Made by a program: the position numbers and the translations under genes. A stretch of DNA of 64,000 nt from Acinetobacter sp. WCHA55 (GTDB lineage: Bacteria; Pseudomonadota; Gammaproteobacteria; Pseudomonadales; Moraxellaceae), in assembly GCF_002165305.2 (NCBI RefSeq), contig NZ_CP032286.1, forward strand, positions 2,294,001 through 2,358,000. Direction: 5' to 3'. The notes beneath the pieces were generated by a model. It searched no databases and was not told where the DNA came from. It saw nothing but the letters and a program-made list of their open reading frames with translations. Shown here one piece after another: positions 19,583-29,151 of this stretch. Every line of letters starts with the position of its first letter. Positions within the stretch are counted from its first letter, which is position 1.

Positions 19583-21100
19583 TCATGCGACATCAAGCTG
19601 GGTACGACGCTGATGTAAAACTTGCAAATACTCATCCAAACGAGCAATCTGATCCGAATCAAATTTTAAATACAATTTAGTCCGGCGTTTTAAAATATCT
19701 TCACTGCTGATAGCCCACTCACGTTTCACCACATAATCCACTTCTTGCTGATACAAACCATGGCCAAAAGACTGACCTAAAGTTTGTGCATCTTTGTTCT
19801 CACCGAGCATATGCCACACTCGACTACCATAACTGTTTGCCCAACGATGTGCTGTTTGAACCTCGAGCCCTTTGATTTCATGCATCAACTCAGCACATAA
19901 AACCTCGACTGAACTAAAACCTTCTGCACCAGGGAGTTTTGATGCTGCAGTCCATTCCGCCTTCATATGTGGAAAATAACGTTTCAACTGTAGCAAAGCT
20001 GCTTCTGCCAATTTTCGATAAGTCGTTAACTTTCCACCATAAACAGATAACAATGGTGCTTCATTCGCAACAGGTTTAGACATCGCCAGTACATAATCAC
20101 GTGTCACCTTAGAAGCTTGTGTACTTGCATCATCATACAGCGCCCTTACACCAGCAAAGCTTGAGATTACATCTTCTTGCTTCAATTGCAGCTTGAAATG
20201 GTCATTAATCACATCTATCAAATAAGCCGTTTCCTGCTCGGTAATGTAGACATGATTTGCATCCCCCTCAAACTCTAGGTCCGTGGTACCAATCAGGTTG
20301 TATTCATCTAAATAAGGAATCACGAACACAATGCGTTGATCATCATTCTGTAGAATAAACGCATGCGGTTCCGGGTATAAACGCTTCACGATAATATGGC
20401 TGCCTTGAACCAATCGAATCCCTGCCTTCGGCGTTTGAGACAGTTGCTGTTGAATAAAATCTGTGACCCATGCACCCGTTGCATTGACTAAGCTTCGAGC
20501 TTTAATTTGGTAGTGTTGTTTTTGATGCTCTAATGTTAGACACCACACACCCTCCTGCTGAACCGCAGAAACACATCGCGTTTGTGTTCGAATTTGAGCT
20601 CCCAGCTCATGCGCTTGAATTGCATTAACCACCACCAAGCGAGCGTCATCCACAGTACAGTCTGAATATTCGAAACCACGTTTAATGGTGTCTTTTAATG
20701 GGCTGTCGAAATTAAAATGAACAAGCTCCGAGCCCTCTAATGTTTCTCGTTTTGCCAAATAGTCATAGATAAATAAGCCTGAACGAATCAGCCATGCAGG
20801 ACGTAAATAAGGTAAATGTGGCATAATAAAACGCATAGGATGAATCAAATGCGGGGCTTTTTTTAACAAGACTTCGCGCTCTAATAGCGCTTCACGCACC
20901 AAACGAAATTCTTTCTGTTCGAGATAACGCAATCCACCATGAATGAGCTTACTACTGGCTGAAGACGTATGGCTGGCTAAATCATCTTTTTCACAGACGA
21001 AAACACTTAAACCACGCCCTACAGCATCATTTGCAATACCCACCCCATTGATGCCTGCGCCTACAACGGCAATATCATAAATGGCATCTGTGTCTTGCAT
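19583..21100 (-). CDS. glpD: Glycerol-3-phosphate dehydrogenase, FAD-dependent
   Basis: A 505-residue membrane-associated flavoprotein that oxidises glycerol 3-phosphate to dihydroxyacetone phosphate and passes electrons to quinone. The dinucleotide fold VVGAGINGVGIANDAVGRG is at the N-terminus, followed by the HTSSASSKLIHGGLRYLE segment typical of GlpD. ATG 21100 is preceded by GAGAGG; GTG 21106 is the alternative. No glpF or glpK is adjacent. Confidence 0.94.
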   Translation of the reverse strand: MQDTDAIYDIAVVGAGINGVGIANDAVGRGLSVFVCEKDDLASHTSSASSKLIHGGLRYLEQKEFRLVREALLEREVLLKKAPHLIHPMRFIMPHLPYLRPAWLIRSGLFIYDYLAKRETLEGSELVHFNFDSPLKDTIKRGFEYSDCTVDDARLVVVNAIQAHELGAQIRTQTRCVSAVQQEGVWCLTLEHQKQHYQIKARSLVNATGAWVTDFIQQQLSQTPKAGIRLVQGSHIIVKRLYPEPHAFILQNDDQRIVFVIPYLDEYNLIGTTDLEFEGDANHVYITEQETAYLIDVINDHFKLQLKQEDVISSFAGVRALYDDASTQASKVTRDYVLAMSKPVANEAPLLSVYGGKLTTYRKLAEAALLQLKRYFPHMKAEWTAASKLPGAEGFSSVEVLCAELMHEIKGLEVQTAHRWANSYGSRVWHMLGENKDAQTLGQSFGHGLYQQEVDYVVKREWAISSEDILKRRTKLYLKFDSDQIARLDEYLQVLHQRRTQLDVA

Positions 21101-21638
21101 ATTCACCTCTCTCGTTAAGTTATTGTGTTATTTTTGTTCTTCACGCTAAACTTAACATCAAAATTCAACCTTGTCATATTCCAAAGCCAGTCAAATTAGA
21201 GAAAATTCGTTACTCTAAATAAATTAATAACCGCATTTATTTTTACAATTTAATTTTTAATTTTTACTGTTCAGTGAAAAGTCGACTAATTTCCAAGCTA
21301 AAAAACAATTTTATCTTTAAAAGAACAACAATCCGCATAAAAGAAAAAGTGTCATAACCCCTTGTATTTTAATTGACTATTCACATATTTAAAAATCACA
21401 AGACTTTGTTTTAAATAAGTAAAATTATAATTTCCCATTAAAATAAAGATATTCATTAGAAAAACTTAACAGCATATAAATCATACCAACATTTAGACTA
21501 AAGTCGAATGAAGTCCAAGAATAAGGGGCGTATAACGATACAGAATTTTTTTGTTTAATCTTAAAATATATTGTTTTAACTTTTTCTACTTAAAAAGTTA
21601 AAAGATGTATTTTCCGAACTTCTCTTTGGGAAATTGTT
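21101..21638. other. AT-rich divergent promoter region between glpD and the MFS gene
   Basis: About 540 bases with no open frame worth calling. Long A/T tracts dominate. Both divergent genes must be driven from here, but I cannot point to a specific operator. Confidence 0.6.
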
Positions 21639-22958
21639 GTGACTGATTTATCTCCCCAAGCTGCTCCAGCAAGCATCGATAAAAAGACCCGTTTAAAATC
21701 GATTCTCGGTGGTTCAGCTGGCAACTTAGTTGAATGGTATGACTGGTATGTCTATGCCGCATTTACTCTATATTTCGCGCCACAGTTTTTCCCTGAAGGG
21801 GATGACACGGTAAAACTCTTACAAGCTGCAGCCGTCTTTGCACTGGGCTTCCTGATGCGTCCTATTGGCGCGTGGATCATGGGCATTTATGCAGACCGTA
21901 AAGGACGTAAATCAGGTCTTACCCTGTCTGTATCTTTAATGTGTGTGGGATCTTTAATTATTGCCTGTGCACCTACCTATGCCAGTGTGGGTATGCTCGC
22001 ACCTGCCTTATTACTCTTTGCCCGTTTATTGCAAGGTTTAAGTGTTGGTGGAGAGTACGGTTCAAGTGCAACCTATTTAACGGAAATGGCTGGGAAAAAC
22101 CACCGTGGTTTCTTCTCTAGTTTTCAGTATGTAACCCTCATTTCAGGTCAGCTCTTGGCACTCTGTGTATTGATCATTTTGCAACGTACAATGAGTGAAG
22201 CGCAGTTATCTGAATGGGGTTGGCGTATCCCATTCTTCATTGGGGCTGTACTTGCCATTGTAGTCTTCTGGATTCGTCGCGGTTTAGTTGAAACCCAGTC
22301 CTCAAAAGATGCACAAGAGCAGGCTAAAAATGGTGGGCCAAAATCAAGTGCACTTGCTTTATTTACTCAATATCCAAAGCAAGCATTCACTGTGATTATG
22401 CTGACTGCAGGTGGAACTCTGGCATTCAATACCTTTACTACGTATTTACAAAAATATTTGGTCAACACCTCAGGTTTTGAAAAAACTACAGCAACAGAAA
22501 TCACTACAGCTGCAATCTTTGTCTTCATGCTTTTACAACCTGTTGTAGGCGCACTGTCTGATAAAATTGGTCGTAAACCAATTATGATTACTTTCGGTGT
22601 ATTGGGGGTACTTTTCACGATTCCAATTTTCAATGGTCTAGGTTCAACGAGCAGCCCAACAACCGCATTCATGCTGTGCATGAGCGGTATGGTGATTGTA
22701 ACGGGTTATACTGCTATTAATGCTGTCGTGAAAGCAGAGCTGTTTCCTGCACACATTCGTGCACTGGGTGTTGCCCTGCCTTATGCGATTGCCAATACGG
22801 TTTTTGGTGGTACAGCAGAGTTAGTTGCTTTAAGTTTTAAAAATGCGGGGCATGAAAACTACTTCTTTTATTACATCACCTTCATGATTGGTTTATCCCT
22901 ACTGACTTACATCTTTATGAAAGACACCAAAAAGCACAGCATGATTACCGATCATTGA
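21639..22958 (+). CDS. MFS transporter, metabolite:H+ symporter type (KgtP/dicarboxylate-like)
   Basis: A 439-residue, 12-helix transporter. It starts with GTG 21639 behind TTGGGAAA. The MHS-subfamily features are GNLVEWYDWYVYA in helix 1, the loop motif GIYADRKGRKSGL after helix 2, and RLLQGLSVGGEYGSSATYLTE in helix 4. These fit the alpha-ketoglutarate/dicarboxylate permease group. The substrate is inferred only from the family. Confidence 0.9.
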   Translation: MTDLSPQAAPASIDKKTRLKSILGGSAGNLVEWYDWYVYAAFTLYFAPQFFPEGDDTVKLLQAAAVFALGFLMRPIGAWIMGIYADRKGRKSGLTLSVSLMCVGSLIIACAPTYASVGMLAPALLLFARLLQGLSVGGEYGSSATYLTEMAGKNHRGFFSSFQYVTLISGQLLALCVLIILQRTMSEAQLSEWGWRIPFFIGAVLAIVVFWIRRGLVETQSSKDAQEQAKNGGPKSSALALFTQYPKQAFTVIMLTAGGTLAFNTFTTYLQKYLVNTSGFEKTTATEITTAAIFVFMLLQPVVGALSDKIGRKPIMITFGVLGVLFTIPIFNGLGSTSSPTTAFMLCMSGMVIVTGYTAINAVVKAELFPAHIRALGVALPYAIANTVFGGTAELVALSFKNAGHENYFFYYITFMIGLSLLTYIFMKDTKKHSMITDH

Positions 22959-22987
22959 TGCACAAGTTGATCACGTAAGTTAATAAG

Positions 22988-23039
22988 ACTAGACGTAAAA
23001 AATGCCTTCTCGAATGAAGGCATTTTTTACGTCTAGTCA
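22988..23039. terminator. Terminator with a perfect 23-bp stem
   Basis: Two 23-base arms are exactly complementary around a six-base loop (TCGAAT). The inner part (AAAAAATGCCTTC/GAAGGCATTTTTT) is a normal terminator. It is framed by an extra complementary GACTAGACGT/ACGTCTAGTC. It ends the MFS gene. Confidence 0.9.
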
Positions 23040-23131
23040 AATTTTTTGCCGATACTTGATTGATTGAAATATCGTGAATTACACTTGTGTATGGCATACT
23101 AAGTACAAGAATAATGTTAGGAACTTTTTAT

Positions 23132-23560
23132 ATGAAAAATACGTATAAACTTTTAGGGTTAACTTGTATTGTTTTAGCAGTATCTGCATGTCAAAGCACG
23201 CCTCGCCAATACAATGGTAATGTTGGTTATCAAATTGAAAATCAATCAGAATCGAGTGCTACTCTTGCTTATACGCTTGCTGCTCGTAAGAATCAGCAAC
23301 TCGATGAAAACAAATTACAACGTGCTTGCCAAAAAGTTTTAGGCTCACAAAAGAATTATAAATTGTCAATTTTAAGTATTAATGAAATTCCAAACACTGC
23401 AGCGGATGTTCCTGAATTTGGACGCCAAATTGGACAAACCCGTGCAACTTTTGGCTTAAGCAATACACCTGACCTACACCAAGGTGAAAACTTTGCAACA
23501 CGCGAATCACTTGAAGCACGACCAAGCACACTACATGTTGTGCGCTATACCTGTTCTTAA
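23132..23560 (+). CDS. Lipoprotein, function unknown
   Basis: A 142-residue lipoprotein: signal MKNTYKLLGLTCIVLAVSAC with lipobox VSAC, then QSTPRQYNGN. ATG 23132 has AGGA nine bases upstream; the frame is open 15 codons further but lacks a ribosome site. The mature domain contains AYTLAARKNQQLDENKLQRAC and a C-terminal HVVRYTCS, so a disulfide between the two cysteines is possible. I do not recognise a named family. Confidence 0.75.
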   Translation: MKNTYKLLGLTCIVLAVSACQSTPRQYNGNVGYQIENQSESSATLAYTLAARKNQQLDENKLQRACQKVLGSQKNYKLSILSINEIPNTAADVPEFGRQIGQTRATFGLSNTPDLHQGENFATRESLEARPSTLHVVRYTCS

Positions 23561-23573
23561 TACCTCCAAATGT

Positions 23574-23598
23574 AAAAAAAGGGCTTAGTGCCCTTTTT
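23574..23598. terminator. Bidirectional terminator
   Basis: AAAAAGGGC and GCCCTTTTT close a small loop. The minus-strand methyltransferase stop codon lies just inside it. Confidence 0.85.
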
Positions 23599-24271
23599 CA
23601 ACATTTAAAGTTCGATAAAAACTTACGTTACGAAACTCTGGTGACTCGTCTAGATCTGGCCATGTTGTAGCACTACGCTCGTCAAGCTTCATGTACTGCG
23701 GATGACTAAAGTTTTTAACACGACTATCTGCTACCCAAACCTCGGGTGCAAACTTTAAAAACTCATCTAAAAAAAATCGATTACATTGATCATATAAAAC
23801 ATCGGCAGCCAATAAAACATCGACCTGTTCTGATTGATATAAGTCATCCAAATACTCTAGCTCTACATTATTTAGTTCCGCATTAGCACGGCAAGCATCT
23901 AAACTAATTACATCAATATCGCAACAAATCACGCGTTTTGCGCCCGCCATTTTGGCTGCAATCGCCACCACACCTGAACCTGCACCAAAATCCAAGACCA
24001 CCTTATCTTTGACATGATGAGGCTCTGCCAGTAGCCACTGTGCCATGGCTAGGCCTGAAGCCCAACAAAAGATCCAATATGGTGTTTCATTCCAAATACG
24101 ACGAATGATTTCATCATCCAGTTTATCGGTTGGAAATACTGGAGGAATGAGCCACAGTGAAATGGGTGTCTCAGGAAGTTGCTGAGCTAAAAGCTCACAA
24201 TTTGGAATCACCTCATGCAAGGCTTGAAGTAAATGATCTGGGGCTTTGGGGAATTGGAAAGTACAAGTCAT
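23585..24271 (-). CDS. SAM-dependent protein methyltransferase (ETFB-KMT/Nnt1-like)
   Basis: A 228-residue class I methyltransferase. The SAM motif VVLDFGAGSGVVAIAAKMAGA is clear, followed by CCDIDVISLDACRANAELN and DVLLAADVLYD. This layout matches the PrmA/METTL20-like group that methylates protein lysines or N-termini. The substrate is unknown. It is transcribed alone toward the terminator shared with the lipoprotein gene. Confidence 0.85.
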   Translation of the reverse strand: MTCTFQFPKAPDHLLQALHEVIPNCELLAQQLPETPISLWLIPPVFPTDKLDDEIIRRIWNETPYWIFCWASGLAMAQWLLAEPHHVKDKVVLDFGAGSGVVAIAAKMAGAKRVICCDIDVISLDACRANAELNNVELEYLDDLYQSEQVDVLLAADVLYDQCNRFFLDEFLKFAPEVWVADSRVKNFSHPQYMKLDERSATTWPDLDESPEFRNVSFYRTLNVEKGH

Positions 24272-24347
24272 AAGTCATTGAGTACTTTTATGCTTTTACT
24301 GCGGGGTCTTGCAGCTAAAGTTTGGATTGAGGAATTAGCCTTCGGCT

Positions 24348-24480
24348 AGACCTACTTTTGTTTTGGCAAAAGTAGGCAAAACCATAGTCATTCGCTGAAC
24401 GCGTTAAATGCCACCATCTATTTAAAATAGTCGCAGAAACATTAAATAATAAAGTCTTAGCTCAAACAACAGCGAATGAC
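24348..24480. repeat. Intergenic inverted-repeat mosaic
   Basis: Two nested structures lie between the methyltransferase gene and folD. CCTACTTTTG and CAAAAGTAGG make a short hairpin near 24350-24376. GTCATTCGCTG (24387-24397) is repeated inverted as CAGCGAATGAC (24470-24480). No coding sequence is present. It looks like a dispersed intergenic repeat. Confidence 0.5.
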
Positions 24481-24533
24481 GTTATCGTGTATCCAATACT
24501 CGCTTTGAGGAAGTATTAGACTACTTTAAATAA

Positions 24534-25382
24534 TTAACCTAAAGCCTTCTCAGCCGCTTCAACCGTTTGACGAATCAATGTCGTAATGGTCATTGGGCCA
24601 ACACCACCTGGAACTGGTGTATAAGCAGAAGCCACTTCTTCAATACCGACCAATTGAATGTCACCTACACCACCACCATCACGTGGATGGAAACCAGCAT
24701 CAACCACTACTGCACCTTGTTTAATCCAATCTTTTTGAATCAATTCCGCCTTACCGACCGCACCTACAATAATATCGGCTTGTTTTACAAAGTCTGCTAA
24801 GTTTTGAGTACGTGAGTGACAGATCGTTACGGTCGCATTGGCTTGAAGTAGCATCGCAGCCATTGGTTTACCCAAAATTGCAGAACGACCAACAACAACG
24901 GCATGTTTACCAGCAATTTCAATATTGTTTTCTTGCAAAATAGTCATAATACCGGCAGGCGTCGCAGAACCATATGCTGCTTCACCCATAGCCATACGAC
25001 CAAAACCAAGACACGTTACACCATCCACATCTTTTGTAAGAGAGATTGCATCAAAACATGCACGCTCATCAATTTGTTCTGGCACTGGATGTTGAAGCAA
25101 AATACCGTGAACATCTGGATTTGCATTCAGTTTTTCAATTTCTGCCAACAATTGTTCAGTGGTGGTTTCTTTTGGCAGTTCAACTTTAAGTGAGTCCATA
25201 CCAACACGGCGACAGGCATTTCCTTTCATACGCACATAAGTTGCAGATGCACCATCGTCACCCACCAAAATTGTCGCAAGAATTGGGGTACGACCTGATT
25301 TTGCTTTGAGCGCTTCAACGCGAGTTAACAAGTCAGCTTCAATTTGTTTTGCCAATGCACGACCATCTAAAACTAATGCCAC
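24534..25382 (-). CDS. folD: Methylenetetrahydrofolate dehydrogenase/cyclohydrolase
   Basis: The bifunctional one-carbon enzyme interconverts 5,10-methylene-, methenyl- and 10-formyl-tetrahydrofolate with NADP. The 282-residue chain has the substrate signature [14 protein letters not shown] (with the lysine shortly after Tyr), [13 protein letters not shown], the dinucleotide site [14 protein letters not shown] and the C-terminal [17 protein letters not shown] 25382 was chosen because GGAG lies eight bases upstream; the frame is open to ATG 25412. Confidence 0.96.
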   Translation of the reverse strand: MALVLDGRALAKQIEADLLTRVEALKAKSGRTPILATILVGDDGASATYVRMKGNACRRVGMDSLKVELPKETTTEQLLAEIEKLNANPDVHGILLQHPVPEQIDERACFDAISLTKDVDGVTCLGFGRMAMGEAAYGSATPAGIMTILQENNIEIAGKHAVVVGRSAILGKPMAAMLLQANATVTICHSRTQNLADFVKQADIIVGAVGKAELIQKDWIKQGAVVVDAGFHPRDGGGVGDIQLVGIEEVASAYTPVPGGVGPMTITTLIRQTVEAAEKALG

Positions 25383-25534
25383 GGCACATCTCCAAGTGTT
25401 GATATGAATCAATTTTGCACATAATACATGATAATTTTAAATATTTTTCGCTATATGCTGTTTTTATGCGCATATGAATGAAAGCACTATTGTTTTTTTT
25501 TCAGACCTTGCTAATATACGCATCAACAAGACGC

Positions 25535-25608
25535 GGCGGGGTGGCAGAGTGGTCATGCAGCGGACTGCAACTCCGTGGACGCCGGTTCGATTCCGACCTC
25601 CGCCTCCA
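25535..25608 (+). tRNA. tRNA-Cys (GCA)
   Basis: A 74-base cloverleaf. The acceptor stem is GGCGGGG/CTCCGCC with one G-U pair, the anticodon GCA is at 25567-25569, the T-arm contains GGTTCGATTCC, and CCA is encoded. Confidence 0.96.
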
Positions 25609-25618
25609 TCTTGTTAAA

Positions 25619-25704
25619 GCCCGAGTGGTGAAATCGGTAGACACAGGGGATTTAAAATCCCCCGCCCACAAAGCGTGCCAGTTCGAGTCTGGCCTCGGGC
25701 ACCA
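25619..25704 (+). tRNA. tRNA-Leu (UAA)
   Basis: An 86-base class II tRNA ten bases after tRNA-Cys. The acceptor is GCCCGAG/CTCGGGC, the anticodon TAA sits in ATTTAAAAT, there is a long variable arm, the T-arm is GTTCGAGTC, and CCA is encoded. The two tRNAs are probably cotranscribed. Confidence 0.96.
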
Positions 25705-25737
25705 TTCTTATACTTCTAAGTATGGTGCATATAAAGA

Positions 25738-25761
25738 ACCCAGCGTTAAGCTGGTTTTTTT
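25738..25761 (+). terminator. Terminator of the tRNA operon
   Basis: CCAGC/GCTGG with flanking A/T pairs around GTTAA, followed by a T-run, 35 bases after tRNA-Leu. Confidence 0.85.
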
Positions 25762-25845
25762 ATGTCTACAGAAAAGTCATAATACAATGCGCAAAAAAAG
25801 AGAGCACATTAACCCTCTTAGAAACAATACCCCATTCGCTTATCA

Positions 25846-26748
25846 CTATAAGGGTGGTAATAAATAATGTTGCAGATCTTGTTCTAATTTTTCTTGAAAA
25901 TGAGTTGGCTCAATAATTTTAATGTATGGAATCCAATAACGCACCAAAGGTAAAAGCTGCATTTCATGGCAAATTTGGCAATCAATTAATAAACTACCCG
26001 ATGCATCTTCTCGTACGATTTGTTGCTCTGGCAATAACAAACGTTGCTTAAAATATAAGGCAACTTCAGGTCGGACCGATATTTTCACCGTTTGCTTATG
26101 CTTTGCAAACCAAATTCCATCACTATGTTCTAATTGAGTTAAAACCTCTAAATGGTGCTCGAAAATTTCCGACTCGTGTACAACCACTTGATTTATTTTA
26201 CTTAAACGATAAGCACGTAATTCATCACCAACAGCTGCGGCCAAATACCAACTCCCCTGATGATGAATTAATCGATACGGGTCAACATGGCGCAATCGAT
26301 CATTATAAATAAAACTAATTTTTTGACGCTTATGAATCGCGCCCGCAAAAACCTGAAAATGTTCAGCAAATTGCTGTGCATTTTCATAATAATAGCCTTT
26401 AGCAGAGAAAACTTGATTCGCTCTCTCATCAAGCAGGCCACGTAGAAAAGACATATCTAGAGATGGATAGAGCTCACTGATTCCAGAAAGCTGCGCAAAG
26501 TTTTGAATGTCTTGTAGCTTAAAGCGCCCAAGATAAACAGGATCTAAAAAGTACTTCTTGGTATATTCATCTTGAAGTAAAGGCAAGTACGTATTGAGAC
26601 GATCAAAATCTCGCTCTATCGTCCGCGTACTCACCTGAAATTCATGTGCTAGTTCTGCAACCCCCAATTGATACCCAGTATTTAATTTAGTCAAAATATT
26701 TGCTAAACGCTCCGCAAGGCGTTCATGCGTTGAAGCTTTACGCTTCAT
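25846..26748 (-). CDS. WYL-domain transcriptional regulator
   Basis: A 300-residue regulator. The N-terminal winged helix contains VAELAHEFQVSTRTIERDFDRLN. The C-terminal WYL domain shows QKISFIYNDR and GSWYLAAAVGDELRAYRLSKI, the ligand-sensing core. WYL proteins respond to nucleotides or nucleic-acid ligands and often control stress or defence genes. No obvious target lies beside it. ATG 26748 follows GAGGG. Confidence 0.9.
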   Translation of the reverse strand: MKRKASTHERLAERLANILTKLNTGYQLGVAELAHEFQVSTRTIERDFDRLNTYLPLLQDEYTKKYFLDPVYLGRFKLQDIQNFAQLSGISELYPSLDMSFLRGLLDERANQVFSAKGYYYENAQQFAEHFQVFAGAIHKRQKISFIYNDRLRHVDPYRLIHHQGSWYLAAAVGDELRAYRLSKINQVVVHESEIFEHHLEVLTQLEHSDGIWFAKHKQTVKISVRPEVALYFKQRLLLPEQQIVREDASGSLLIDCQICHEMQLLPLVRYWIPYIKIIEPTHFQEKLEQDLQHYLLPPL

Positions 26749-26894
26749 ATTACCCTCGCTGCACAATCAATGTTGCGTCTTTATTTATAGTTAAATGCCT
26801 AAGCATTATATTCAATATAAGTAACTGAATAGTATTAAGTAAAAGACAAACGATTAGCTTTAAAGCTATATCATGTTTTTATCAACTAAGGTGA

Positions 26895-27095
26895 TCAATG
26901 TTTGTTAGATTTCTTCTTTTTTACAGCAGTTTGCTGATGCGCTAATCGCTCTATATAGCGCTCAAAATGAATTAAGGCTTTATACAGCTTGTGCAAGTCA
27001 TCAGGTAAAACACTATTATAGATAACCGCCTTATGCAATCGCTTGAGTGCACGGAAACCATGCGCATGTGTATATGATGTCGATAAAATTTTCAT
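26895..27095 (-). CDS. Small basic protein, function unknown
   Basis: A 66-residue, strongly basic, helical protein beginning MKILSTSYTHAHGFRALKRLHK and ending in a Lys-rich tail (VKKKKSNKH). ATG 27095 follows GAGGG with good spacing; the frame extends ten codons to 27125. It has its own intergenic space on both sides. Its charge suggests nucleic-acid or membrane contact, which is only a guess. Confidence 0.6.
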   Translation of the reverse strand: MKILSTSYTHAHGFRALKRLHKAVIYNSVLPDDLHKLYKALIHFERYIERLAHQQTAVKKKKSNKH

Positions 27096-27327
27096 GACAA
27101 CCCTCTTTTCTGTTTTATTTTTCATTTAAAACCACGTAAATTTGTCAGGTTTAAATTTAGTTGAAAATTTACACCACAGTTTTGACAGGTTGTGTCGAAC
27201 AGTTATCATTTTTTAATCTTTGTTAAATTATTTTCTGTTTTCAGTGCATTATTTTTATTTTTTGGAAAATTTTAGATAAAAGAAAAGCTGACACTAGGTC
27301 AGCTCTACTTTTTATACTATAGAAATA

Positions 27328-28320
27328 TTACAGAATTTTTACCACAACTTTACCCACGTGTTCACCCGTGTCCATACACGCATGCGCTGCTTGAATCTGA
27401 TCAAAGTCAAAAGTTTGATAAATCATTGGCAAGCACTCGCCTTTCGCCCATAGTGGTGCTACATAATCTTGTAAACCTTGCGCAATTTCAGCTTTTTCAG
27501 CCGTATTTCGTGCACGCATGGTCGAACCTGTAATGGTTAAGCGCTTCATCATAATTTGACCCAACTTAACCTCTTTCGCCTTCGCCCCCCCTAAAAAGGC
27601 AATATAAACCAAACGTCCATCGCGACGGAGCAAGTTTAAATTCTTTTCTAAATACGGTGCACCTACCATGTCTAAAATGACATCAACACCAGCATTTTCC
27701 GTTTTCTCATTGATCACGTACTCAAAGTCTTGCGTTTTATAATTGATGGCATCTGTCAAATTCGCAATGGCTTGCACTTTTTCATCGCTACCTACGGTTG
27801 CAAAGGTTTTAATGCCCAATGCTTTACATAGCATGAGTGCTGTCGTACCAATACCACTGGTTCCACCATGTACCAACACCACTTCCCCTGCTTTGGCTTT
27901 ACCCATTTGAAACACATTGGCCCAGACCGTGAAAAAGGTTTCAGGAATAGCCGCCGCTTCCACAAAGCTTACATTTGCTGGAATATGTAAAGTTTGACTT
28001 TGTGGAACCACGCAATACTCTGCATAACCACCACCATTGGTTAAACCACAAACTTTATCTCCCAATTTAAACTGGGTAACTTCAGCTCCAACTGCAACAA
28101 CCTCACCTGCAACCTCAAGCCCCGGTACTTGTGTTACGCCAGGTGGCATCGGATATAACCCTTGGCGCTGTAAAATATCTGGACGGTTAATACCAAACGC
28201 ATGGACCTTAACCAACACCTCATCTACTTTCGCTTCAGGGATCGTCACTGTTTCATATGCCAGCTTATCCACATCACCCGGCTCTGTAATAATGACCTGT
28301 TGCATCGTTGTTTGTGACAT
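27328..28320 (-). CDS. NAD(P)H:quinone oxidoreductase, zinc-free MDR family
   Basis: A 330-residue medium-chain reductase of the Qor/PIG3 type, which reduces quinones using NADPH. Visible segments are the N-terminal GINRPDILQRQGLYP, PGLEVAGEVVAVG, the cofactor fold VHGGTSGIGTTALMLCKALG and the C-terminal HVGKVVVKI. The zinc-ligand residues of true alcohol dehydrogenases are absent. It is transcribed alone. Confidence 0.9.
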   Translation of the reverse strand: MSQTTMQQVIITEPGDVDKLAYETVTIPEAKVDEVLVKVHAFGINRPDILQRQGLYPMPPGVTQVPGLEVAGEVVAVGAEVTQFKLGDKVCGLTNGGGYAEYCVVPQSQTLHIPANVSFVEAAAIPETFFTVWANVFQMGKAKAGEVVLVHGGTSGIGTTALMLCKALGIKTFATVGSDEKVQAIANLTDAINYKTQDFEYVINEKTENAGVDVILDMVGAPYLEKNLNLLRRDGRLVYIAFLGGAKAKEVKLGQIMMKRLTITGSTMRARNTAEKAEIAQGLQDYVAPLWAKGECLPMIYQTFDFDQIQAAHACMDTGEHVGKVVVKIL

Positions 28321-28550
28321 GATTTATTCCTAACTCTTGCAATATTTTTCAAGTTTCATAGACCTATTTGATCATAGAAATAAATTGAAATGAAGAATAC
28401 CGTACTTATGTATAGTCTGAAGACTATTTTGCTGCGTGATAGCGCTGATCATTGATATAAAAAGCAAGCTGCGACATGAATGTGACTGCATTTGACATCC
28501 CTCTCAAACATTACTTAAAACCATTAGGACCAGATGAAAAGCACAGGTAT

Positions 28551-28811
28551 TCAGTTGCGTGTCTGATCAGACAAAGATACAAACTGCATTAGAAATTTAC
28601 GAACCAGAGGCAAAAATACCATAATCAGAGGAAATGCAATTAACCAAGATAAGCTCCAACTTTTGAGCCAAAGCTGGAAGAAATTATGCACTAAGCCTTT
28701 ATTTAGCAGTAAGTTAAAAGCAGAAATAGAACCACTCATTAGACCTGAAAGCAATAAAGGCATTAACCAATTTAAGTGTTTGATATGAATTTTGGGGAGC
28801 GTGTTGAACAT
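28551..28811 (-). CDS. DUF2798 membrane protein
   Basis: An 86-residue protein with two hydrophobic helices (LMPLLLSGLMSGSISAFNLLL and WSLSWLIAFPLIMVFLPLV) joined by a short polar loop, the DUF2798 pattern. It is the last gene of a three-gene unit with a DUF3861 protein and a PadR regulator. The function is unknown. Confidence 0.82.
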   Translation of the reverse strand: MFNTLPKIHIKHLNWLMPLLLSGLMSGSISAFNLLLNKGLVHNFFQLWLKSWSLSWLIAFPLIMVFLPLVRKFLMQFVSLSDQTRN

Positions 28812-28839
28812 AATCGACCTGAATAAATATAAATTAGCT

Positions 28840-29142
28840 TTAGCTTGGCGTTTTAATGGTTTGTTTTAACGCCTTCATAAATTGCCCGAACTGAGGCATG
28901 AAATCTTTAAATAATGGAAGCTCTTTATGCTCCAGCATCACTTCACTAAAGAGCTTTAAGCCAACAGCAAATGATTTTGCAGCTTCATCATCCAGCATTT
29001 GACTGCTTTGAATCATCTCTAACACTTTAAAAATGTCGTCGTGGTTATAGGTGTTAAAACTCAAAGTATCAGCATAGGTCGACGGGTTACCTTGCGCATC
29101 AGCAATATGTTTGAGTGTAACTTCATAACGATGTTGTTTCAT
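28840..29142 (-). CDS. DUF3861 protein
   Basis: A 100-residue soluble protein starting MKQHRYEVTLKHIADAQG, with ALSF-like strands and a helical C-terminal half. It matches DUF3861 proteins as I know them, and nothing catalytic is evident. It lies nine bases after the padR stop and is probably controlled by that regulator. Confidence 0.82.
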   Translation of the reverse strand: MKQHRYEVTLKHIADAQGNPSTYADTLSFNTYNHDDIFKVLEMIQSSQMLDDEAAKSFAVGLKLFSEVMLEHKELPLFKDFMPQFGQFMKALKQTIKTPS

Positions 29143-29151
29143 TGTGTTCTC

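Noticed and set aside
25535..25704. Integrated element at the tRNA genes
   Set aside because: No integrase gene or repeated tRNA 3' end is seen on either side.
25478..25867. 129-codon open frame on the plus strand
   Set aside because: It reads straight through tRNA-Cys, tRNA-Leu and their terminator.
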